Assembly: GCA_903643055.1 (NCBI GenBank)
Contig: CAHJWV010000171.1
Span: 1-10,055 of the forward strand
Source of the DNA: Burkholderiales bacterium
GTDB lineage: Bacteria > Pseudomonadota > Gammaproteobacteria > Burkholderiales > Burkholderiaceae
Length of the DNA stretch: 10,055 nucleotides
Direction of reading: 5' to 3'
The position numbers and the translations under genes were made by a program. Shown here piece by piece: positions 1 to 5,548 of the stretch. The notes beneath the pieces are model-generated. The model searched no databases. It saw only the letters and a list, made by a program, of their open reading frames with translations, and was not told the origin of the DNA. The first letter of the stretch is position 1. Each line of letters opens with the position of its first letter.

Positions 1-39
1 AAGCGATCGAGCAGGCCGCGCAGCATGGGGCGCAAACGA

Positions 40-636
40 TCACCGCTCGATGCCGAGCAGTGCGTCTTTCAACGCCATGTCGGCGGGCGAGTCGCCGAAC
101 CAGATCTTCAGCACCATCGAGAAGAACTCGGCGTCGCCGACCGGGTCACCTTGGGCCTGACCGAGGATGTAGAACTGTGTGCCTTTGCCAGGAATGAAGT
201 CCATCGCGAACGAGTCACCCGGCAGGAGCTTCGAGCGGCCGGAGAAGATCTCGATCAGCCGCGTGCCGGACAGCGTGTGCTTCTGCACCATTTCCTTGGG
301 CGAGTTTTCTGCCATGCCCTTGATGAAGAGCCGGCCCAGATCGGTGCCGGGCAATTCGCGCAGTGCAGTGAATTGCAGGCGCTTCGGGCCGGGCAGGGCG
401 AGCAGCTCGTCCGCCGAATTGACCTTCTTGCTGGTGTACAAGGCCATGTCATAAACCTTGAAGATGGCCTTGTATCTCGTGCCGGAGCCGTTCAGTGTCA
501 ATGGGGTGCCGGTGATCTGAACGGTGGGCTCGAACTTGGTGATCGACGCGGCTTGCGCGACACCACAAAGCAGGGCCAGGGCCAGCGCCAAGGCCGTTAA
601 TGGGGTAGAGCCAAGAGCGATAGCGTAGGAGCGCAT
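40..636 (-). CDS. Exported chalcone isomerase-like (CHI-family) protein
   Basis: The product is 198 residues if translation starts at 636. A signal peptide is visible: short basic start (MRSYAIAL), a run of Leu/Ala, and an AQA-A type cleavage site near residue 29, so the mature protein starts around ASITKFEP and should be periplasmic. The body resembles the bacterial chalcone isomerase-like family (Chalcone_3 type): an early segment with YKAIFKVYDMALYTSKK, then ELPGTDLGRLFIKGMAENSP, then PGDSFAMDFIPGKGTQFYI, and a C-terminal segment with KIWFGDSPADMALKDALLG. Plant chalcone isomerases cyclise chalcones, but bacterial members of this exported family mostly have no proven enzyme activity, so I assign no reaction. 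An in-frame ATG at 669 would add 11 residues (MSLRPFIRKHF). Neither start has a good ribosome binding site. I prefer 636 because it gives a standard signal peptide and the extra stretch holds codons that are rare here (AGT, CTT, CCA, AGA). Family confident, start uncertain. Confidence 0.85.
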   Translation of the reverse strand: MRSYAIALGSTPLTALALALALLCGVAQAASITKFEPTVQITGTPLTLNGSGTRYKAIFKVYDMALYTSKKVNSADELLALPGPKRLQFTALRELPGTDLGRLFIKGMAENSPKEMVQKHTLSGTRLIEIFSGRSKLLPGDSFAMDFIPGKGTQFYILGQAQGDPVGDAEFFSMVLKIWFGDSPADMALKDALLGIER

Positions 637-689
637 GAAGTGCTTTCTGATGAATGGCCGAAGACTCATTTTCAAGACTTCATCGGTCT

Positions 690-721
690 GCAACAACCCC
701 AAGAACACCCGTTGTTGTTGC
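690..721 (-). other. Hairpin upstream of the chalcone isomerase-like gene
   Basis: GCAACAAC at 690-697 is the exact reverse complement of GTTGTTGC at 714-721, giving an 8-bp stem with a 16-base loop. It lies in the non-coding stretch between the DeoR gene and the chalcone isomerase-like gene, about 54-85 bases upstream of the preferred start at 636. It could be a protein-binding inverted repeat or a 5' leader hairpin. The arms are simple CAA/GTT repeats, so chance is a real alternative. The rest of 637-854 holds a short palindrome (CTTCA-AA-TGAAG, 777-788) and no other structure I can interpret. Confidence 0.3.
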
Positions 722-854
722 GGCGCTTGAGTGCCAGAGCCAATGGGGCTCGTTTCGGCACAACAGCACCGAATCACTTCAAATGAAGAGGAATGCCTGA
801 GGGCTGGACAAGAATTCGGGCATTGATTGAAGCGCCGAAGCGCGCGGCCCGAAA

Positions 855-1670
855 TCAGGCGGCCGGCGAAGCGGGTTTGCGCCGGGTGGCTGGGGCGGAT
901 GCGGTCGAGGCCACATGCACTTGCACGCCCAGCGCTTCGATCTCCGGCCACGGTGTGTCGATCACCAGCGTGTGAACCTGCGACCAGGGCGCCACCGCGA
1001 AGGGCGACACGTTGTGCTGCTTCGAATGGTCGGCCATCACGAGCGTGCGGGAGGCGGCGGCCATCATCGCGCGCTTGGTGCTGGCATCGGCCTCGTCGGT
1101 CACGGTCAGGCCCATTGCGACGTCGACCGAACAGACGCCCGGCACGGCCCAATCGGCGCGGCACCGGCTCAGCATTTCGGTCGTGCCCGGCCCCCACAAG
1201 GCACGCGCCTGCGGCTGCCAGGTGCCGCCGGTCATCACCAGTTGCACGGCAGGGTCGCGGTCAAACAGCAGGGCAATGTCGATCGCATTGGTGATGATGG
1301 TCAACGGGCGGGCCGTCAACTCGCGGGCCAGGCTGAGCGAGGTCGAGCCGGCGTCGAGGATCAAGGTCTGTCCCGGCTCGATCAGCGTGGCCGCCGCGCG
1401 GCCGATCGCCTGTTTGGCGTCGGCCAAGACATCGGCACGCGCCGAGAAATCCAGCCGTGCGGTGTTCAGCGCAACGGCGCCGCCATGGGTTTTTTGCAGT
1501 GCGCCCTGCGTCTGCAGATCCAGCAGGTCACGCCGGATCGTGTGCTCAGAGACGTCCAGCAGGCCGGCCAGCGGCAGGACCTCGACGCGGCCTGTCTGCT
1601 GCAGCAGTTTGAGGATGCGTGCACGGCGCTCTTCGGCGAACCAAGCGGGAGGTGCAGGCTTGCGTGCCAT
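855..1670 (-). CDS. DeoR/GlpR-family transcriptional repressor
   Basis: The 271-residue product has the full DeoR-family layout and normal length (about 250-270). Residues 15-68 form the N-terminal winged helix-turn-helix (RRARILKLLQQTGRVEV, then DVSEHTIRRDLLDLQ as recognition-helix segment, then GALQKTHGGAV). Residues 85-245 form the DeoRC effector domain, with the sugar-phosphate-binding signature DAGSTS at 106-111, TNAIDIA at 127-133, MTGGT at 146-150, and ADHSK at 213-217. Family members bind a phosphorylated sugar or related metabolite and lose DNA affinity. The start at 1670 is the ATG just before the conserved region. No strong ribosome binding site precedes it. A last segment rich in Ala, Pro, Arg and Lys (about 255-271) is low-complexity. 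The gene is divergent from an MFS transporter 123 bp away, so the transporter is the likely target, together with autoregulation. The ligand cannot be read from the sequence. Confidence 0.93.
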   Translation of the reverse strand: MARKPAPPAWFAEERRARILKLLQQTGRVEVLPLAGLLDVSEHTIRRDLLDLQTQGALQKTHGGAVALNTARLDFSARADVLADAKQAIGRAAATLIEPGQTLILDAGSTSLSLARELTARPLTIITNAIDIALLFDRDPAVQLVMTGGTWQPQARALWGPGTTEMLSRCRADWAVPGVCSVDVAMGLTVTDEADASTKRAMMAAASRTLVMADHSKQHNVSPFAVAPWSQVHTLVIDTPWPEIEALGVQVHVASTASAPATRRKPASPAA

Positions 1671-1707
1671 GGTGTGCTGAGCTGGAGCGGCGATGAATCG
1701 AGCAGGA

Positions 1708-1777
1708 AGTATAGGTTGCCTGCGGTTGCAATTTGCTCGTTTGAGCTCTAGCATGCTCGAAATTGCCGTTTTGAGCA
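1708..1777. promoter_or_regulatory. Divergent promoter and candidate operator region, DeoR gene / MFS gene
   Basis: On the plus strand, TTGCAA (1726-1731) and TAGCAT (1749-1754) are 17 bases apart and form a plausible sigma-70-type promoter for the MFS gene. On the minus strand, TATACT (1713-1708) is a good -10 for the DeoR gene, without a clear -35 at normal spacing. Overlapping the plus-strand promoter are four related half-sites: TGCTCG at 1734-1739, TTTGAGC at 1740-1746, TGCTCGAAA at 1754-1762 and TTTTGAGCA at 1769-1777 (reverse complement TGCTCAAAA). Each TGCTC faces a GAGC, so they form two inverted pairs. TGCTCGTT resembles the TGTTCGTT half-site known for the DeoR-family member GlpR. 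That DeoR binds here is inference from position and resemblance. Confidence 0.5.
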
Positions 1778-1793
1778 GTGCGGAGACGCATCG

Positions 1794-2972
1794 ATGTCGG
1801 TTGTCACACCCCCTTCGCGCGCCGAGCATGTCGCGCTGGCCGCGGTTTTTTTTGCCAATGGCGCCGGCTTTGCCAGTTGGGTCTCGCGCATTCCGGCCGT
1901 GCGGGAGGCCTTGGCCTTGTCGGAAGGGCAGCTCGGTACGGTGCTGTTGGCGCTGGGCGCAGGTGCGTTGATTTCCTTTCCGCTGGCCGGGCGGGGCATT
2001 GCGCTGCTGGGCGCTCGCGGGCTGACGCTCGCCACCGGCTTTCTGTATTGCTTCTTGCTGCCGCACCCGGTGCTTGCGAGTTCGCTGGGTTTGTTGGCCA
2101 TGAGTCTGATGCTGCTGGGCATGGCCAACGGCGCGATGGATGTGGCGATGAATGCGCTGGCGGTCGAGGTCGAGGCGCGCCAGCAGCGGCCGATCATGTC
2201 GGGCTTGCACGGCATGTGGAGCGCCGGTGGCCTGGCGGGCGCCACCTTGGGCGGTGGCATGGCGCATCTGGGCGTGTCGCCGAAGCTGCATTTGATGGGT
2301 GTCGCGGTGCTGCTGGCGGTCACCGTGTTCGTCGCCCGCCGCTGGTTGCCGGCCACGCCACCGAAGCCGCCTGAGCCCGGCCCGCGTTTCGCGCGGCCGG
2401 AAGCCGGCATGGTGGGTTTGGGCATCATCGTTTTCTGCGCCTTCCTGATCGAAGGGGCCATGGCCGATTGGAGTGCTGTCTACCTGCATGACTCGTTGGG
2501 TACGACGGCGGCGCTGGCTGCGTTGGGCTACGCCGCATTCGCGTTCGCGATGACCGGCATGCGCTTTGCGGGCGATCACCTGATCGCGAAGTGGCGTGCG
2601 TCATCGCTGCTGCGCGGCGTCAACGCGAGCGCTGCGGTGTTGCTGGCGATTGCGCTGTGGACGCAGCACACGACCCTGCTGTTTGTCGCCTTCGTCGTGA
2701 CCGGGGTGGGCGTGGCGACGATCGCGCCATTGGTGTTCGGTGCGGCGGCCCGGCGCTCACGGCGCGGGCCGGGGCATGGCATTGCCGCGATGGCCACGCT
2801 CGGCTACGGCGGCTTCCTGTTGGGGCCGCCCGTGATCGGCTGGCTGGCACAGGTCACGGACCTGCGCACCGGATTGCTGGTGCTGGTCGCGCTGGCGGCC
2901 GCCATTGCGATGTTGACCCACCATCTCGATGAGTCGCAGCCCGTGGCATCAGGCGAGCCGGCAACGGTGTGA
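1794..2972 (+). CDS. MFS transporter, YbjJ/MosC-like
   Basis: The product is 392 residues with about 12 hydrophobic segments in two six-helix halves, a normal size for the major facilitator superfamily of inner-membrane transporters. The family signature is NGAMDVAMNALAVEVE at residues 112-127, followed by MSGLHGMWSAGGLAGATLGGG (135-155). These Asp/Asn/Glu and Gly patterns are typical of the subgroup holding E. coli YbjJ and rhizobial MosC. A charged, Pro-rich loop at about 193-208 (ATPPKPPEPGPRFARPEAG) separates the halves. The start at 1794 is supported by GGAGA at 1782-1786, seven bases upstream. The divergent DeoR repressor suggests a sugar or sugar-derived substrate, but members of this subgroup have few proven substrates and direction of transport is unknown. 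No downstream gene shares its strand closely, so it is probably monocistronic. Confidence 0.9.
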   Translation: MSVVTPPSRAEHVALAAVFFANGAGFASWVSRIPAVREALALSEGQLGTVLLALGAGALISFPLAGRGIALLGARGLTLATGFLYCFLLPHPVLASSLGLLAMSLMLLGMANGAMDVAMNALAVEVEARQQRPIMSGLHGMWSAGGLAGATLGGGMAHLGVSPKLHLMGVAVLLAVTVFVARRWLPATPPKPPEPGPRFARPEAGMVGLGIIVFCAFLIEGAMADWSAVYLHDSLGTTAALAALGYAAFAFAMTGMRFAGDHLIAKWRASSLLRGVNASAAVLLAIALWTQHTTLLFVAFVVTGVGVATIAPLVFGAAARRSRRGPGHGIAAMATLGYGGFLLGPPVIGWLAQVTDLRTGLLVLVALAAAIAMLTHHLDESQPVASGEPATV

Positions 2973-3051
2973 CCGGCGGCCCGTCCGTTCGTTGATCTCG
3001 ACGGCGGTGGCTAGCTCATCAAAGTAGCGCATGAAGATAAGTCGTTGAGAT

Positions 3052-3140
3052 GACAGGCGATGCATGCCTGGCAGGGTGGCTTGCTGCCATGCTTGGCCTG
3101 GCGTGATGCCGCTGCGGCATGCCAGCTTTTGCCGCCTGTC
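3052..3140. other. Possible three-way-junction RNA-like structure
   Basis: GACAGGCG at 3052-3059 is the exact reverse complement of CGCCTGTC at 3133-3140, which closes an outer 8-bp stem. Two hairpins sit inside it. The first pairs GCAT (3062-3065) plus GGCAG (3070-3074) with CTGCC (3084-3088) plus ATGC (3089-3092), with a GCCT bulge and a 9-base loop. The second is the 11-bp stem at 3098-3125. The strand of any transcript is unknown. It resembles no RNA family I recognise. An 8-bp pair at this distance is not rare by chance in a few hundred bases, so the case rests on the nesting and needs covariation. Confidence 0.35.
3098..3130 (+). terminator. Candidate terminator of the MFS gene
   Basis: CTGGC (3098-3102) and ATGCCG (3106-3111) pair with CGGCAT (3115-3120) and GCCAG (3121-3125). 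This gives an 11-bp, GC-rich stem with a GTG bulge on the left arm and a 3-base loop (CTG). CTTTT follows at 3126-3130. On the plus strand this is a reasonable intrinsic terminator about 125 bases past the MFS stop, although the T tract is short. The same hairpin may be part of the larger structure at 3052-3140. Confidence 0.45.
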
Positions 3141-3188
3141 CGCGCGCTAAGCCGTCGGGCGGGGCGAGTTTTGAATCTGTGAATTGAC

Positions 3189-3217
3189 GGGTATGAGGTG
3201 CTGTGCACCGTCATCCC
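3189..3217. other. Bulged 12-bp hairpin
   Basis: GGG (3189-3191), ATGA (3193-3196) and GGTGC (3197-3201) pair with GCACC (3205-3209), TCAT (3211-3214) and CCC (3215-3217). The loop is TGT, and there is one single-base bulge on each arm (T3192, G3210). All 12 pairs are Watson-Crick. No T tract follows on either strand, so it does not look like an intrinsic terminator. Confidence 0.45.
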
Positions 3218-3246
3218 TGTGAGTTGTGGGGCTTCGGCAGCGCGTG

Positions 3247-3397
3247 TTCACGGGATGCGATGGGCGCACTATGCTTCGCGTTGATCCGAATCGATGTGCC
3301 TTTCCAAGGGCATCGACATAACGAAAAACGCATGCCCGTTTCTTCAGCAATCGCCTTTGTTCTGGATTCCTTGCGGCCGCTGCATTCGGCCGCTTTC
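3247..3397 (+). ncRNA. Candidate small RNA unit (promoter-like site, 5' hairpin, 3' hairpin)
   Basis: TTCACG (3247-3252) and TATGCT (3270-3275), 17 bases apart, resemble a sigma-70-type promoter and would start a transcript near 3282. A hairpin follows at 3291-3316: TCGATG pairs with CATCGA and CCTT with AAGG, around a TCC loop and a small internal bulge. A second hairpin, GCGGCCG (3373-3379) with CGGCCGC (3387-3393) and a 7-base loop, is followed by TTT (3394-3396). Together these would give a transcript of roughly 115 bases. The T tract is weak and the promoter match is only partial, so this is a hypothesis built from visible parts. Confidence 0.25.
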
Positions 3398-3436
3398 GAG
3401 CGATTGCGCTGAAGCATGGGGTCGAGCGCCAAAGCT

Positions 3437-4096
3437 TTAGGCCTTGCTGGCTTTCCTGCGGGGGAACGCGCTTGCCAAGGGCTGCGCGCCGATGCCAGCG
3501 AGGTAAGTGTCCAGCACTTGCGTGCCGACCTTCACCAGATCGAAGCTGCGGGGGTCGAGCGTCCAGTTCTGCAACAGCCCGTCGATCAGCGCATGCAAGC
3601 CCAGTGCGGCGGCGCGTGCGGGCAGGCGTTGCTTGAGCTTGCCGCGCCGCATTGCCAGCGCAATGCCGCGCTGAATGTGCACCAGAATTTCATCGCGGAT
3701 GTGAAGGCGCCGGTCGCGAATCGCCATCAGCTCATCGACGTATTCGATCTTGGTGGTCGCGATGCCGAACACCCGCTGCACTTGCGCATCGCTGACCGTC
3801 AGCTTCAGCGCATCAATGAAGTTCTTGCGAATGAAGGCCATCGAATCATCGATCGACGGGTCGTCGCTGCGCTTGGCGGTTTCTTCGAGCGGCAAGGTCA
3901 CGCGCTGCATCATCGCGTTGAAGAGATCGGCCTTGTCTTCGAAGTGCCAGTAGATGGCACCACGCGTGAGGCCCGCAGCCTGCGCGATGTCATTCAATGA
4001 AGTTCGAGAGACACCATGTTCATGAAACAGCAGCTCGGCCGTGTCCAGGATGTGATGGCGTGTGGCCAGAGCTTCTTCTTTTGTTCTGCGGACCAT
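3437..4096 (-). CDS. acrR: TetR-family repressor, AcrR-type, of the divergent efflux operon
   Basis: The product is 219 residues, the usual TetR length. The DNA-binding domain covers about residues 10-58, with TRHHILDTAELLFHEHGVS and then a helix-turn-helix at about 33-52 (SLNDIAQAAGLTRGAIYWHF) followed by EDKADLF. The opening MVRRTKEEALATRHHILD and the helix-turn-helix are very close to E. coli AcrR and other repressors of RND pumps (TtgR, BpeR). Residues about 60-205 form the variable ligand-binding and dimer domain, which in this family binds hydrophobic drugs. The gene is divergent from the adaptor gene, 168 bp away, and the space holds an AcrR-like operator 33 bases from this start. Repression of the pump and of itself is therefore likely, relieved by pump substrates. 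The symbol reflects homology; an organism-specific name may differ. Only a weak GAG precedes the ATG. Confidence 0.93.
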   Translation of the reverse strand: MVRRTKEEALATRHHILDTAELLFHEHGVSRTSLNDIAQAAGLTRGAIYWHFEDKADLFNAMMQRVTLPLEETAKRSDDPSIDDSMAFIRKNFIDALKLTVSDAQVQRVFGIATTKIEYVDELMAIRDRRLHIRDEILVHIQRGIALAMRRGKLKQRLPARAAALGLHALIDGLLQNWTLDPRSFDLVKVGTQVLDTYLAGIGAQPLASAFPRRKASKA

Positions 4097-4129
4097 GACG
4101 ACTCATGTGAAGTAGTTTGAAGCACCCTA

Positions 4130-4153
4130 TTTACATTCACATATGTATGTAAA
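4130..4153. promoter_or_regulatory. AcrR-type operator (24-bp near-palindrome)
   Basis: The arms TTTACAT (4130-4136) and ATGTAAA (4147-4153) are perfect reverse complements, and 10 of the 12 symmetric positions across the 24 bases pair. Read on the minus strand, 4151-4132 is TACATACATATGTGAATGTA. The E. coli acrAB operator core, as I recall it, is TACATACATTTGTGAATGTA, so 19 of 20 positions agree. It lies 33 bases from the repressor start and 111 bases from the adaptor start, where it can block both divergent promoters. I cannot assign exact -35/-10 hexamers with confidence. The stretch is notably AT-rich against its surroundings. Confidence 0.85.
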
Positions 4154-4172
4154 CTAGCCGGTCGTCAAGAGG

Positions 4173-4193
4173 GGTGAGGGAATTTCTCTCGCC
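4173..4193 (+). promoter_or_regulatory. Hairpin in the efflux operon leader
   Basis: As RNA, GGUGAGGG (4173-4180) can pair with CUCUCGCC (4186-4193) over eight positions including two G-U pairs, around a 5-base loop. As DNA, 4176-4190 is a near-perfect palindrome (GAGGGAATTTCTCTC). It sits between the operator and the adaptor start, so it could be a second protein site or a leader stem. Nothing else in 4154-4252 stands out. Confidence 0.3.
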
Positions 4194-4264
4194 TGCATTG
4201 CATCTGACGACAACCATCCTATGTCTTTGGCGCCCGCGTTGGGTGCATTTCCTGAGGGATTCGC

Positions 4265-5536
4265 ATGTCTGCGTTGAACCAAGTCGTGGCCGCATCGGCC
4301 GTTGAATCCTGTTGGGTGTCCCGGCCCATTCATGCCTTTTTGGCGGTCGCGGTGTTTGCGTTGCTGGCAGCATGTGGCGCCAAAGACGGCGCTGCGCCGG
4401 CGGGCGCTCCAACCGCGCCTGCGCCTCCCGAAGTGGGCGTGGTGGTGGTGGCTCCGCGTGCGGTGGCGTTGACGACCGAATTGCCGGGCCGCCTCGAAGC
4501 CTCACGTGTCGCGCAGGTGCGTGCCCGTGCCGCTGGCATCCTGAAACAGCGTTTGTTCAAGGAAGGCAGCGACGTGAAGGCCGGCCAGGCCCTGTTCCAG
4601 ATCGACCCGGCGCCTTATCAAGCTTCTTACGCCAGCGCCCAAGCGACGCTGGCACGTTCGCAAGCCAACCTCTCGCAAGCGGCCGCACAAGCTGAACGCT
4701 ACAAGCCGCTGCTCGACGCGAATGCGATCAGCAAGCAGGACTACATCAACGCGGTGGCTGCACAGAAGAGCGGCGAGGCCGATGTGGCCGCCGGCAAAGC
4801 CGCATTGCAGATTGCGCAAATCAATCTGGGCTACGCCAACGTCACCTCGCCGATCTCCGGGCGCATCGGCCGCGCGCTGGTCACGGAGGGTGCACTGGTC
4901 GGTCAGGGCGAAGCAACGCAACTGGCGGTCGTGCAACAGATCGATCCGATGTACGTGAACTTCACGCAGTCCACGACCGAAGTGCTGCGCTTGCGCAAGG
5001 CCATCGAGAGCGGCAAGTTCAAGCAGGCCGGCAACGGCAACACCGCGAGTGTGCGCGTGGTCCTCGAAGACGGCAGCGAATACGACAAGCTCGGCAAGCT
5101 GCTGTTCTCTGACCTGACGGTAGATGCCACCTCGGGCCAGATCACCTTGCGCGCTGAGCTGCCGAACCCCGGCGGCTTGCTGCTGCCGGGCATGTATGTG
5201 CGTGTGCGGCTTGAGCAGGCCGAAGCGAATGATGCGATCGTGCTGCCGCAGCAGGCCGTGAGCCGGGGTGCCACGGGCGACAGCGTGATGATTGTCGGTG
5301 CCGATGGCAAGGTGGCGCCGCGCCCGGTGAAGGTCGGTACGGCCAAAGACGGTGGCTGGGTGGTGCTGGAGGGCGTGAAGCCAGGCGAGCAGGTGATGGT
5401 GGATGGTTTCCAGAAGCTGCGTGGCCCGGGGCCGGTGAAGCCCGTGCCATGGCAGCCCGGCGCTGCAGCAGCGGCAGGCGCAGCCTCGGCGCCAGCCGCT
5501 GCAGCCCCTGCTTCGCAAGCGGCTTCGGCCAGCTAA
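4265..5536 (+). CDS. acrA: RND efflux periplasmic adaptor lipoprotein, AcrA/MexA type
   Basis: The 423-residue product is the membrane fusion subunit that links the inner-membrane pump to the outer-membrane channel. A hydrophobic segment (about 24-36) ends in a lipobox, LLAAC, so Cys37 should be lipidated and the protein anchored to the inner membrane facing the periplasm. A Pro/Ala-rich linker (42-56) follows. The lipoyl-like domain comes in two halves (about 73-115 with GRLEASRVAQVRARAAGIL and GSDVKAGQALFQIDP, and about 190-225 with ANVTSPISGRIG). They flank an alpha-helical hairpin (about 117-188), with its tip near LLDANAISKQDYINA. Beta-barrel and membrane-proximal domains follow up to about 390. 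The last about 29 residues are Ala/Pro/Ser-rich and low-complexity. GAGG at 4254-4257 supports the start. It is the first gene of the operon, with the pump gene 12 bp downstream. The symbol is by homology (MexA and BpeA are equivalents). Confidence 0.95.
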   Translation: MSALNQVVAASAVESCWVSRPIHAFLAVAVFALLAACGAKDGAAPAGAPTAPAPPEVGVVVVAPRAVALTTELPGRLEASRVAQVRARAAGILKQRLFKEGSDVKAGQALFQIDPAPYQASYASAQATLARSQANLSQAAAQAERYKPLLDANAISKQDYINAVAAQKSGEADVAAGKAALQIAQINLGYANVTSPISGRIGRALVTEGALVGQGEATQLAVVQQIDPMYVNFTQSTTEVLRLRKAIESGKFKQAGNGNTASVRVVLEDGSEYDKLGKLLFSDLTVDATSGQITLRAELPNPGGLLLPGMYVRVRLEQAEANDAIVLPQQAVSRGATGDSVMIVGADGKVAPRPVKVGTAKDGGWVVLEGVKPGEQVMVDGFQKLRGPGPVKPVPWQPGAAAAAGAASAPAAAAPASQAASAS

Positions 5537-5540
5537 GGGG
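5534..5540 (+). promoter_or_regulatory. Ribosome binding site of the RND pump gene
   Basis: TAAGGGG at 5534-5540 overlaps the TAA stop of the adaptor gene and lies eight bases before the pump ATG at 5549. It fixes the pump start and shows tight translational linkage of the two genes. Confidence 0.7.
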
Positions 5541-5548
5541 CACGCACC

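Larger units (their letters stand above)
2973..3436. other. 464-bp intergenic region rich in hairpins, no convincing gene
   Basis: This stretch lies between the convergent MFS and TetR genes. Short open frames occur on both strands (for example 3203-3412 plus and 3211-3432 minus), but they lack ribosome binding sites, resemble no family I know, and overlap the palindromes. What it does hold is a series of inverted repeats at 3052-3140 (nested), 3189-3217, 3291-3316 and 3373-3393, listed separately below. Two convergent genes need only terminators, so this is more structure than expected, though GC-rich DNA forms chance stems readily. Confidence 0.6.

Noticed and set aside
1..26. ATG on the minus strand at 26 opening a frame (MLRGLLDR) towards the left edge, 13 bases after the chalcone isomerase-like stop
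   Set aside because: Position suits a downstream gene in the same operon, but only eight codons are visible and no ribosome binding site is clear. It cannot be supported.
637..1197. Long minus-strand extension of the chalcone isomerase-like frame up to 1197
   Set aside because: It overlaps the DeoR gene in another frame and the translation is Arg/Ala/Gly-rich without family features. The conserved protein with signal peptide starts at 636 or 669.
1671..2579. Long minus-strand frame that extends the DeoR gene to 574 residues
   Set aside because: The extension is antisense to the MFS gene and reads as Gln/His/Arg-rich low-complexity sequence, a typical shadow frame in GC-rich DNA. The real DeoR domain starts at 1670.
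3052..3140. tRNA, integron attC site or retron RNA as explanation for the nested stems
   Set aside because: No anticodon arm or T-loop pattern, no clear attC core sites or nearby integrase, and no reverse transcriptase in the window.
3011..3214. Small minus-strand frame of 67 codons
   Set aside because: No ribosome binding site or recognisable domain, and it covers the nested stems at 3052-3140, which explain the sequence at least as well.
3203..3412. Small plus-strand frame of 69 codons (inner ATG at 3332) in the intergenic region
   Set aside because: No ribosome binding site, no family resemblance, unusual Cys/His/Arg composition, and the palindromes at 3291-3316 and 3373-3393 lie inside it. 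More likely non-coding.
4502..5518. 338-residue minus-strand frame opposite the adaptor gene
   Set aside because: Shadow of a well-conserved gene, with His/Arg/Leu-rich composition and no recognisable domain.
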